A DNA stretch of 42,739 nt, taken from assembly GCA_021805735.1 (NCBI GenBank), contig JAJZEE010000026.1, positions 1-42,739 on the forward strand, read 5' to 3'. The position numbers were made by a program, and so were the translations under genes. The DNA is from Bacillota bacterium. Lineage in GTDB: Bacteria; Bacillota; Bacilli; Alicyclobacillales; SLC66. Below are positions 1 to 8,235 of the stretch, one piece after another. Below the pieces are notes generated by a model. That model had not been told where the DNA came from, ran no database searches, and saw only the letters and a list, made by a program, of their open reading frames with translations. Position 1 is the first letter of the stretch; each line of letters opens with the position of its first letter.

Positions 1-25
1 TTTTGCCTTCAGAGTCTGCAGCGCA

Positions 26-155
26 CCTAGAGGACATGTGATAAAGTCCGCACAGCAGGCGCTATGATCCCACATATAGTGTTTGAGGCTTTAATCAAAC
101 ACTATATGTACCGCAGTGCGCCTGCCAAGATTGGGTTTATCACATGTCCCCTAGG
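26..155. repeat. Nested palindromic (MITE-like) intergenic element with about 20-bp terminal inverted repeats and an internal perfect 15-bp hairpin
   Basis: Left arm cctagaggacatgtgataaa (26-45) vs right arm tttatcacatgtcccctagg (136-155), one mismatch; internal acatatagtgtttga (72-86) / tcaaacactatatgt (95-109), perfect; also gcaggcgc/gcgcctgc between them. Confidence 0.8.
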
Positions 156-197
156 CTGAAGCCGGTGAGGGTGGAGAGAGGACCAAGGATAGTGATC

Positions 198-1073
198 ATG
201 AATGACTTGAGCCAGTCGACACGCGGAACGCTCTATGTTGTGCCCACGCCTATAGGCAATCTGGAAGATATCACCCTGCGGGCGCTGCGTGTATTGAAGG
301 AAGCGCATTTTGTCGCTGCGGAAGACACTCGGCATACCAAGAAATTACTGACTCATTTCGACATTCACCCCGCAGAATTGTTTTCGTACCGCGAACACAA
401 TTCACGCGAGGCGGGTGCGAAGATTATAGCCCTTCTGGAACAGGGGCGCTCAGGCGCTGTGGTCTCTGATGCAGGGATGCCCGCGATATCCGATCCGGGG
501 CTTACAATTGTCGTGGATCTTGTTAAACTCGGCTATCCGATGGTGGTGTTGCCCGGACCAAACGCTTTGTTGACCGCTTTGGTGGGGTCAGGTCTGTCCA
601 CCGAAGCGTTCTCTTTTCACGGGTTTTTGGACCGTCAGGCAAAATGGCGCAGGGCTGCTCTTGAATTTCTGAAAATGCGCCCGGAAACGTTGGTGTTTTA
701 CGAATCGCCGCACCGGATTCACAAATCTCTGGCGGACATGCATGCGATTTTTGGAGACCGGCAGGTTGTAATCGCCAAGGAACTGACCAAGGTGCACGAG
801 CGATATGTGCGTGGACGACTCAGTGAGTGGAACACACTTCTTTCGCCCGACGCCACACGCGGCGAAATGGTCGTTCTGATCGAAGGGATGACGGCTGCCC
901 CGGTCTCTCAGGAAATGTCGAATTCCGCATCCATTGAGGGAGAATCAATAGCGCAGCACGTAAATCGGCTAATGGACGAGGGTCTCGACAAGAAGGAAGC
1001 CATGAGAGAAGTGGCAAAAGCCCGCGGCATGTCACGGCGGGCTGTGTACCAGACGCTTCTCTTGCAAGAGTGA
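198..1073 (+). CDS. rsmI: 16S rRNA (cytidine1402-2'-O)-methyltransferase RsmI (YabC-like)
   Basis: MNDLSQSTRGTLYVVPTPIGNLEDITLRALRVLKEA...EDTRHTKKLL...VSDAGMPAISDPG; start ATG 198 preferred over the ORF-track start at 144, which lies in the palindrome. Confidence 0.93.
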   Translation: MNDLSQSTRGTLYVVPTPIGNLEDITLRALRVLKEAHFVAAEDTRHTKKLLTHFDIHPAELFSYREHNSREAGAKIIALLEQGRSGAVVSDAGMPAISDPGLTIVVDLVKLGYPMVVLPGPNALLTALVGSGLSTEAFSFHGFLDRQAKWRRAALEFLKMRPETLVFYESPHRIHKSLADMHAIFGDRQVVIAKELTKVHERYVRGRLSEWNTLLSPDATRGEMVVLIEGMTAAPVSQEMSNSASIEGESIAQHVNRLMDEGLDKKEAMREVAKARGMSRRAVYQTLLLQE

Positions 1074-1109
1074 GATTTTCTGACAACCGTAAATTCAGGA
1101 GGGGATAAC

Positions 1110-2252
1110 GTGGCACAATTGGATTTCGACACACGGCCAATTCTGGTGTTCTGGGAATCTACACGCGCATGCCTTCTGGCCTGCAAGCACTGTCGTGCTG
1201 AAGCGATGCCAAATCCTGCGCCAGGTGAACTGACCCAAGAGGAAGGGTTGCGATTTATTGAAAGTCTAACTCAATTCGGACGTCCGTATCCGGTATTGAT
1301 CATGACGGGCGGAGACGTGTTGATGCGGGCCGACGTGCTTGATCTGGTGGAACATGCCCAACAGTTGGGTATTCCCGTTGGGCTCGCTCCGAGCGTCACG
1401 CCGAGGTTAACGGAGGAAAATATTCAGCGAATCAGCACATTGGGTGTAAAGGCCGTGTCCATTAGCCTGGACGGGGCCAGTTCGGTGATTCACGAAGGGA
1501 TTCGAGGAATCCCGGGGCATTTTCAGCAAACGATAGAATGTTTGAAACAACTGGTGAACGCCGGGATCACGGTTCAGGTGAACACCGTTGTCATGCGTGA
1601 AAATGTTCATGAACTCCCGGCAATTGTCCAGATACTCAAAGAAATTGGCGTGAAAATATGGGAAGTGTTCTTTCTGGTCTCTGTAGGTCGCGGCAAAAAC
1701 GTTCAGGAGCTTGAGCCTGTCGAGTACGAAGACGTGGCTCATTTTCTCTTTGACTCTTCTAAGTACGATTTGATTGTCCGCACCGTTGAGGGCCCCTTCT
1801 TTCGACGAGTGGTGGCCTGGCGGCGGGAACTCAGCGGCGACAGCGGAAACACTCCTGGCGAAGTGGCTGAAAAGTTTCGGCTCGGGTCCCTTTATTTGAG
1901 ATTGGCTGAGGAGTTGCGCGATCGGCTGGGGTCTCCCATTTCCGAATCCCGATCCCAGACGAGCGGTACTCGGGACGGCAAGGGAATTATATTTGTCTCT
2001 CACGACGGAACCGTATTTCCTGCCGGCTTCCTGCCCATTCCGTTAGGAAATATCCGTGAAACCACTTTGTCGGCCATTTACCGTGAGAATCCGTTATTGC
2101 AGGACATCCGTGCCGCGCGATTTACTGGAAAGTGCGGTGTTTGTGACTATCGGGATGCTTGCGGCGGCTCACGAGCAAGAGCGTTCGCGGTCAACCAGGA
2201 TCCTCTTTCGGAAGATTCGGCTTGCGCGTATGTCATCGGCGCTTCGCCGTAA
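1110..2252 (+). CDS. Radical SAM/SPASM domain protein (NirJ/AhbD/TIGR04053-like)
   Basis: CLLACKHC (CxxxCxxC) cluster motif, TGGDVLMR, C-terminal CGVCDYRDACGGSRARAFA SPASM-like cysteines; GTG start after aggagggg. Confidence 0.85.
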   Translation: MAQLDFDTRPILVFWESTRACLLACKHCRAEAMPNPAPGELTQEEGLRFIESLTQFGRPYPVLIMTGGDVLMRADVLDLVEHAQQLGIPVGLAPSVTPRLTEENIQRISTLGVKAVSISLDGASSVIHEGIRGIPGHFQQTIECLKQLVNAGITVQVNTVVMRENVHELPAIVQILKEIGVKIWEVFFLVSVGRGKNVQELEPVEYEDVAHFLFDSSKYDLIVRTVEGPFFRRVVAWRRELSGDSGNTPGEVAEKFRLGSLYLRLAEELRDRLGSPISESRSQTSGTRDGKGIIFVSHDGTVFPAGFLPIPLGNIRETTLSAIYRENPLLQDIRAARFTGKCGVCDYRDACGGSRARAFAVNQDPLSEDSACAYVIGASP

Positions 2253-2272
2253 ACACTTCCCTGTCGGCCGGA

Positions 2273-2336
2273 TTCTTATGCTGTGCCCCTGCTCAGACAC
2301 GGCCACGCCGAACTCGCGATGGGCACAGCATAAGAA
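2273..2336. repeat. Intergenic inverted repeat with perfect 16-bp arms
   Basis: ttcttatgctgtgccc (2273-2288) / gggcacagcataagaa (2321-2336). Confidence 0.75.
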
Positions 2337-2382
2337 CCCTGACGAGCGGGGTTTTCATGTGCAAAAACGCTTATGATCCCAC

Positions 2383-2433
2383 GACACATCACGGGTTTTT
2401 GGGTGCTTTGCACCCGAAAACCCGTGATGTGTC
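2383..2433. repeat. Long hairpin, 24-bp stem with a 3-nt loop, convergent between radical SAM gene and abrB
   Basis: gacacatcacgggtttttgggtgc-ttt-gcacccgaaaacccgtgatgtgtc; one non-Watson-Crick pair (T-G). Confidence 0.8.
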
Positions 2434-2451
2434 AGGCGATCAAAAATCGGA

Positions 2452-2700
2452 TTACTGTCTTCCCATCTCCGCGATGCAGGACGGGCAAATGTTTTTGCCT
2501 TTGAAGTGAATAATTTCATCCGCTTGTCCGCAGAAGATGCAGGCTGGCTCATACTTTTTCAGAATGATGCGATCTCCGTCAACATAGATCTCCAGAGCAT
2601 CCTTCTCGCCAATGCCGAGAGTCCTCCGCAGTTCGATCGGGATAACCACACGACCGAGTTCATCCACTTTCCGTACAATGCCAGTCGACTTCATCATCAA
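2452..2700 (-). CDS. abrB: Transition-state regulator AbrB
   Basis: MKSTGIVRKVDELGRVVIPIELRRTLGIGEKDALEIYVDGDRIILKKYEPACIFCG: swapped-hairpin AbrB; AAGGAGGCG ribosome-binding site. Confidence 0.95.
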   Translation of the reverse strand: MMMKSTGIVRKVDELGRVVIPIELRRTLGIGEKDALEIYVDGDRIILKKYEPACIFCGQADEIIHFKGKNICPSCIAEMGRQ

Positions 2701-2951
2701 AAACGCCTCCTTGGACGTATAAGAGTATATACAGTTTTTGCTGCAACGGACAGGGCCATGTCCGCAAATGCTGGCTGTAGCAAATATCTGTGTGTGCCTT
2801 AAGTAAATCCGCTTAAATGTTCAGCGTTTCACAAAAGAGAGGATTTCTTTAAGCTTCACCCACATATTTACTAGTGAAAGTCTACCACCTTAGTAAACGG
2901 AATGCAATAGTTTTTTTTAACTTGCGCGGGTAAATATGGGCTCGATTTTGT

Positions 2952-2980
2952 GAACATTCCTGTACCCGGGGGCATACAGT
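2952..2980 (+). promoter_or_regulatory. Predicted SigE-type promoter of sigK
   Basis: GAACATT (2952-2958), 14 nt, CATACAGT (2973-2980); compare SigE consensus KMATATT-N14-15-CATACAMT. Confidence 0.6.
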
Positions 2981-3016
2981 GGCCTGATGCCGTCAAGAAT
3001 ACAGGAGGGACCAAGA

Positions 3017-3763
3017 GTGCCAGAATTCGTTTCACTCATCACCCTATGTATCAGGGAAACGGCGGCGCTGGTTTCCTATGTGAAAAATCAGGCGTTTCCC
3101 CACCCCCTGGGTGAAGCGGAAGAAAAAATGTGCCTTTCACAACTGCAGGAGGGCGATGAGGAAGCGTACCATCGTCTGATTGAACACAATTTGCGCTTTG
3201 TGGCGTATATAGCGAAGAAATTTCGCGATTCAGGCGTCGATGAGGACGACCTGATTTCCTTGGGAACTATTGGATTAATCAAGGCGGTCAAGAGTTTCAG
3301 ACCTGATGCGGGAACAAAATTTGCGACATACGCAGCGCGCTGCATCGAGAATGAGATGCTGATGCACCTGCGATCCCGGAAAAAGTCCAGTCGCGATGTC
3401 TCCATGGACGAGTCAATCGGCACCGATAAAGAGGGCAACGATCTGACGTTGCGAGATGTGCTCGGCTCCGACTCTGATGAACTTGAGCGTTACGTAGGAG
3501 AGCGGATGGAGCAACAGCGTCTGCGATCATTTCTACACATCCTCGATCCGCGGGAGCGCAAAGTGGTGTGTTTGCGGTATGGGTTGATCGACGGCATTGA
3601 ATGGACTCAGCATCAAATCGCAGAACAAATGGGGATATCCCGGTCCTACGTATCGCGTATCGAGGCACGCGCTCTGACCAAGCTGCAGCACGCTTTGCAT
3701 CCGCGGCCCAAAGGCATACCCCGCGGTGGTATCCGCGCCGCGCGAACGCCCCAATCTCACTGA
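3017..3763 (+). CDS. sigK: RNA polymerase sporulation sigma factor pro-SigK
   Basis: (M)PEFVSLITLCIRETAALVSYVKNQAFPHPLGEAEEK...LISLGTIGLIKAVKSF...TKFATYAARCIENEMLMHLR...ISRSYVSRIEARAL; GTG start after aggaggga gives exactly 20 residues before the YVKN processing site. Confidence 0.9.
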   Translation: MPEFVSLITLCIRETAALVSYVKNQAFPHPLGEAEEKMCLSQLQEGDEEAYHRLIEHNLRFVAYIAKKFRDSGVDEDDLISLGTIGLIKAVKSFRPDAGTKFATYAARCIENEMLMHLRSRKKSSRDVSMDESIGTDKEGNDLTLRDVLGSDSDELERYVGERMEQQRLRSFLHILDPRERKVVCLRYGLIDGIEWTQHQIAEQMGISRSYVSRIEARALTKLQHALHPRPKGIPRGGIRAARTPQSH

Positions 3764-3819
3764 CAGGAATGCGATCTGAACCCGAATCAGGCGTCAGCAC
3801 CGGCCAGTGGTGAATGAAA

Positions 3820-3847
3820 TTGACAGTGCGAGTCCTTTATTGATACC
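3820..3847 (+). promoter_or_regulatory. Possible SigA promoter for metG
   Basis: TTGACA (3820-3825), 16 nt, GATACC (3842-3847); the -10 is weak. Confidence 0.4.
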
Positions 3848-3903
3848 ATGAGCGGCAAGAAAGACTTCGACGCTTTTGGGCTTGCGATGGGGGACTGCAA
3901 ACT

Positions 3904-5946
3904 GTGGACAACCAAACTTTTTACATTACGACGCCTATCTACTATCCGAACGACAAACTTCACATCGGCCACGCGTATTCGACGACGGTTGCGGATACGC
4001 TGGCCAGGTATAAACGGTTGCGCGGCTACGATGTCAGATATTTGACGGGCACGGATGAACATGGTCAAAAATTGCAACAGAGAGCGGAGGCTGCCGGAAA
4101 GGCTCCGCAGGCGTTTGTCGATGACATTGTGGTATGGATCCAAGCCCTGTGGCAGCGCCTGGATATCTCCTATGACGATTTCATCAGGACGACCGAAGAC
4201 CGTCATAAGACCGTTGTGCAAGCTATTTTTGCAAAATTGTTGGAACAAGGGGACATCTATTTAGGGGAATATGAAGGGTGGTATTGTACGCCGTGCGAGT
4301 CGTTCTGGACGGAGCGACAGCTCAAGGACGGCCGCTGTTCCGACTGCGGAGGTCCTGTAGGGCTGGTCAGGGAACCAGCTTATTTCTTCCGCGTGAGTCG
4401 ATATGCGGACCGACTCATCGAGTACTATGAAACGCATCCGGACTTTATCGTTCCGGCGTCGCGCAAGCACGAGATGCTCAACAACTTCCTGCTGCCTGGG
4501 CTGGAGGATTTATGCGTGTCACGCACGACGTTCAGTTGGGGCATCCCGGTTCCGGGCCACCCCGAGCACGTGATCTACGTATGGCTCGACGCGTTGACCA
4601 ACTACATTACGGCCCTGGGGTATATGTCAGGCGATCCTGACCTGGAGGCGCGATTCGCACACTACTGGCCCGCTGATGTACATGTCATGGCAAAGGAAAT
4701 TGTGCGATTTCACGCCATATATTGGCCTATTATCCTTATGGCGCTCGATCTGCCTTTGCCCAAACAGATCGTGGGCCATGGCTGGTTACTGATGAAAGAC
4801 GGCAAGATGTCAAAGTCAAAAGGCAATGTCATTGATCCAAACCTACTTGTCGACCGCTATGGCTCTGACGCGCTGCGCTACTTTCTATTGCGCGAAATTC
4901 CGTTTGGACAGGACGGCGTCTTCACATTGGAAGCGCTGATGGAGCGTCTCAATTTTGATCTCGCCAATGATTTGGGGAATTTGGTTCATCGTTCACTGGC
5001 CATGCTGGAACGATTCTGTGGAGGGGTCATCCCTTCGTCAGCGGCGATCACACAGTTGGAGAGCGACTATGCGACACTCATCGGAGAGACAGTGAGCCAG
5101 GTGGAAGACGCTCTCGATCGATTTGAATTTGGGCCGGCCCTGTCAGCGATCTGGACCGTCGTGCGGCGGGCGAATCGCTATATTGATGAAACCGCGCCGT
5201 GGGCTCTGCATAAAGCAGGTGATCGTGATCGGCTCAACACCGTACTATACACCGTTTTTGAGGCGATTCGCTCCGTGAGCGTCCTGTTGCAGCCATTTAT
5301 GCCCAATACATCGCCTTCTATCTGGTCGCAAATGGGTCTGTCGCCCGGTGAGTCAACGTCATGGGAGTCGGCAAAACACTTTGGCATGCTCCCTTCAGGG
5401 CTGCGGACGAAAAAGGGAGAACCTATTTTCCCGCGACTCGATGTGGCGGCTGAACTGGCAGCGCTTGACGAACTGACAGACAGTAAGGGCGCCCAACCTG
5501 CACATGTGACAAGAGAGACGGAACCAGGGAAGTCCCCAGACGCTGCGTCTGTACAGAGTGGATCGGCGGATGCGCCGTCCACGAACGTCTCTGTCGCTCA
5601 AGAGCCTGCAACGCCGCAACTCGAACAGATCGACATCGCGGACTTTGGCAGGGTGGATCTACGTGCCGCGCGGGTAGTCGCGGCAGAACGGATTCCCAAG
5701 GCGGACAAACTTTTGAAACTGCAACTCGATGTCGGCGGAGAATTGCGCCAGGTTGTGTCAGGCATTGCACAACATTATACACCGCAAGAACTGCTGGGCA
5801 GACAGGTGATTCTGGTTGCCAATCTGAAGCCGGTTACGCTGCGCGGCGTTGAGTCGCATGGAATGATTCTCGCCGCTTCTGACGGAGATCGGTTGACGCT
5901 TGCAACCCTCGCGGACGGGATCGCGCCAGGGATGAAAGTGAAGTGA
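3904..5946 (+). CDS. metG: Methionyl-tRNA synthetase with C-terminal tRNA-binding domain
   Basis: FYITTPIYYPNDKLHIGHAYSTTVADTLARY, KMSKSKGN, CxxC zinc motifs, C-terminal IDIADFGRVDLRAARV. Confidence 0.97.
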   Translation: MDNQTFYITTPIYYPNDKLHIGHAYSTTVADTLARYKRLRGYDVRYLTGTDEHGQKLQQRAEAAGKAPQAFVDDIVVWIQALWQRLDISYDDFIRTTEDRHKTVVQAIFAKLLEQGDIYLGEYEGWYCTPCESFWTERQLKDGRCSDCGGPVGLVREPAYFFRVSRYADRLIEYYETHPDFIVPASRKHEMLNNFLLPGLEDLCVSRTTFSWGIPVPGHPEHVIYVWLDALTNYITALGYMSGDPDLEARFAHYWPADVHVMAKEIVRFHAIYWPIILMALDLPLPKQIVGHGWLLMKDGKMSKSKGNVIDPNLLVDRYGSDALRYFLLREIPFGQDGVFTLEALMERLNFDLANDLGNLVHRSLAMLERFCGGVIPSSAAITQLESDYATLIGETVSQVEDALDRFEFGPALSAIWTVVRRANRYIDETAPWALHKAGDRDRLNTVLYTVFEAIRSVSVLLQPFMPNTSPSIWSQMGLSPGESTSWESAKHFGMLPSGLRTKKGEPIFPRLDVAAELAALDELTDSKGAQPAHVTRETEPGKSPDAASVQSGSADAPSTNVSVAQEPATPQLEQIDIADFGRVDLRAARVVAAERIPKADKLLKLQLDVGGELRQVVSGIAQHYTPQELLGRQVILVANLKPVTLRGVESHGMILAASDGDRLTLATLADGIAPGMKVK

Positions 5947-5952
5947 TCGAAG

Positions 5953-6729
5953 CTGGCCGCGGAACTGTTTGATACCCACTCACATCTCAATGATCCGGCG
6001 CTGTTTGACCAAACCGACGACATTGTCGATCGCGCGCTGAGTGTTGGAGTAACTCGGATCGTGGTACCCGGATACGATAGACGGTCCTCCCTGCAGGCCA
6101 TCGAACTGGCTGAGAGGTATGCGGGTGTGTATGCGCTTGTCGGGTTCCATCCTCATGATGCCAAAGATGTGACAGATTCCGATCTGACTGACCTGGAATC
6201 ATGGTGTCGGCATCCAAAGGTCGTGGGCATAGGGGAAATTGGGCTCGATTACCACTATGACAATTCACCGCGATCCGTTCAGGACCGGGTATTTCGCAGT
6301 CAGATTGCGATTGCGAAACGAGTTGCCCTGCCCATTGTCATCCATGATCGTGAAGCTCACGGAGATATCGTGGCGGTGCTGGGAGAGGAGCAGGCGGGTG
6401 AAGTGGGCGGCGTCATGCACTGCTTTTCCGGTAGTGCAGAAATGGCTGCAGAGTGTCTGCTCATGAACTTCTATATCTCCTTTGGCGGACCCATTACATT
6501 CAAGAATGCGAAAAAACCGGTGGAAGTCGCGCAAAAAATACCCTTGGATCGGCTCCTCATCGAGACAGACGCGCCCTGGCTGACTCCGGAGCCTTACCGC
6601 GGACAGCGCAATGAACCGTCCTATGTTCGCTTTGTGGCGCAAAAAATGGCGGACATCAGGAACCTGACACTCGATGAGTTGTCAGAACTGACGTACAACA
6701 ATGCCAACCGGGCGTTTGCCTTGAAGTGA
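5953..6729 (+). CDS. tatD: TatD family metal-dependent hydrolase; start uncertain (non-canonical CTG proposed)
   Basis: Frame upstream of the ORF-track start encodes LAAELFDTHSHLNDPALFDQTDDIVDRAL...; later GIGEIGLDYHYD, ETDAPWLTPEPYRG. The only in-frame codons between the metG TGA and the HxH motif are TCG AAG CTG GCC GCG GAA CTG. Confidence 0.85.
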   Translation: MAAELFDTHSHLNDPALFDQTDDIVDRALSVGVTRIVVPGYDRRSSLQAIELAERYAGVYALVGFHPHDAKDVTDSDLTDLESWCRHPKVVGIGEIGLDYHYDNSPRSVQDRVFRSQIAIAKRVALPIVIHDREAHGDIVAVLGEEQAGEVGGVMHCFSGSAEMAAECLLMNFYISFGGPITFKNAKKPVEVAQKIPLDRLLIETDAPWLTPEPYRGQRNEPSYVRFVAQKMADIRNLTLDELSELTYNNANRAFALK

Positions 6730-6769
6730 GGGTCTCGCAACCCTTTTCGGACAGCCTCTTGAAAGGGTG

Positions 6770-7342
6770 ATGGGCCCATTGAATGCGGCGGAACAGATTA
6801 AAGAAGTGATCGTCGTGGAAGGCATTCATGATCGTGATCGGGTACTGCGAGCGACGAACGCGGATGTGGTCGTGACTGGCGGGTCACATATTGACCAGGA
6901 CGTGTTTGAAGTGCTTCGGCGAGTGGCGGACAGTCGCGGCATAATCATCCTGACAGATCCCGACTATGCGGGCGAGCGGATCCGTCAGCAGATCGCCCGG
7001 CGTTTTCCGGCCGCCAAACATGCCTACATATCTCGTCAGGCGGCTCTGAAGCGGGGAGACATTGGCGTTGAAAATGCCAGCATTGGCGAGATTGTTGAAG
7101 CTTTGGAGAAGGTGCGCAGCGTATGGAATCGTCCGGAGGAAGTGGTTTCCTGGGCTGACATGGCTGCGTTGGGGCTTGTCGGCGCGCCAAAGGCGGCAAA
7201 ACGGCGGGAACGCCTTGGCGCGTTGCTGCGCATTGGCTATGGGAACGCCAAATCTTTTCATAAGCGTTTAAATACCATGAGCGTGTCAAGACTGGAATTT
7301 GAAACGGCGCTTTCTGCGCTCGAAACAGAGGAAGAGCCATGA
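6770..7342 (+). CDS. rnmV: Ribonuclease M5
   Basis: IKEVIVVEGIHDRDRVLRATNADVVVTGGSHID...ILTDPDYAGERIRQQI: Toprim RNase M5. Confidence 0.95.
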   Translation: MGPLNAAEQIKEVIVVEGIHDRDRVLRATNADVVVTGGSHIDQDVFEVLRRVADSRGIIILTDPDYAGERIRQQIARRFPAAKHAYISRQAALKRGDIGVENASIGEIVEALEKVRSVWNRPEEVVSWADMAALGLVGAPKAAKRRERLGALLRIGYGNAKSFHKRLNTMSVSRLEFETALSALETEEEP

Positions 7343-8235
7343 GTGAACGCCTCTATCAGCCGTCCGTCGTTCATGCCGTGCTTCGGCGGCACGGATTTAC
7401 AATGAAGAAAGGTCTGGGCCAAAATTTCTTAATTGATGCTCATGTCCTGAGTGATATTGTTGAAGCGGCCTTGGTCGCCGATGCAGGATCCGGCCCCCGC
7501 GTGGCCATCGAAGTGGGGCCGGGTATCGGAACCCTGACGCAGGCGCTGTTGGAAGGGGGTTTTGATCGGGTCATCGCGGTTGAGAAAGATCGCGCGCTGA
7601 TACCAGTATTGAGAGACACGCTCCAGTCGTATGACGGACTTGACCTCGTTCTGGCGGATGCGCTCAAATTGGACTTTCGGAGCCTGTTGCAAAATGTGCC
7701 CGAACAAGCAACCCTTTGTTTTGTGTCGAATCTCCCATATTATATTACGACTCCTTTGATCATGCGTATTCTCGAATCTTCATTGCCGCTCTCTGCGCTG
7801 GTGGTGATGGTACAAAAGGAGGTCGCCCTCCGCATCGCGGCGGCGCCCGGGGGAAAAGACTATGGCGCTTTGACTGTAGCTGTGCAATACTACTCGCAAC
7901 CGGAAATCATTGCATCTGTGCCTCCGACATGCTTCATCCCCCCTCCCAATGTCGAATCCGCAGTGATTCGTTTGAACATCACGGACGACTGGTTGAATGT
8001 GGATCGGAATCTATTCTTTCGCATCGTGCGTGCCGCATTTGGGAAGCGCCGCAAAACACTGACCAACGCTTTGGCAAGCGAATTTCCTTTCGAAAAGTCT
8101 GAGTTATCGGACTGGTTGACGGCGGCAGGCATCGATGGACGCCGCCGGGGAGAAACGCTTGGTATTCAGGAATTCGCAACACTCGCTGAGAAGTACCCAG
8201 TGAGCATTGTCCATACTCGATTGGACGGTGATTGA
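7339..8235 (+). CDS. rsmA: 16S rRNA dimethyladenosine transferase
   Basis: KKGLGQNFLIDAHVLSDIVEAA...VAIEVGPGIGTLTQALLE...FVSNLPYYITTPLIM; 4-bp overlap with rnmV. Confidence 0.97.
   Translation: MSERLYQPSVVHAVLRRHGFTMKKGLGQNFLIDAHVLSDIVEAALVADAGSGPRVAIEVGPGIGTLTQALLEGGFDRVIAVEKDRALIPVLRDTLQSYDGLDLVLADALKLDFRSLLQNVPEQATLCFVSNLPYYITTPLIMRILESSLPLSALVVMVQKEVALRIAAAPGGKDYGALTVAVQYYSQPEIIASVPPTCFIPPPNVESAVIRLNITDDWLNVDRNLFFRIVRAAFGKRRKTLTNALASEFPFEKSELSDWLTAAGIDGRRRGETLGIQEFATLAEKYPVSIVHTRLDGD

Noticed and set aside
144-197. N-terminal extension of rsmI in the ORF track
   Set aside because: Begins within the palindrome; family alignment and a purine-rich site support ATG 198.
1407-2003. 198-aa minus-strand ORF within the radical SAM gene
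   Set aside because: Shadow ORF opposite a clear radical SAM coding frame; no recognisable domain.
2056-2552. Small ORFs (106, 116 and 65 aa) across the palindromes near abrB
   Set aside because: Mutually overlapping and run through inverted repeats; no supporting motif or start site.
3763-3903. Possible T-box leader for metG
   Set aside because: No T-box core sequence (AGGGTGGNACCGCG) and too short; only a weak SigA promoter is visible.
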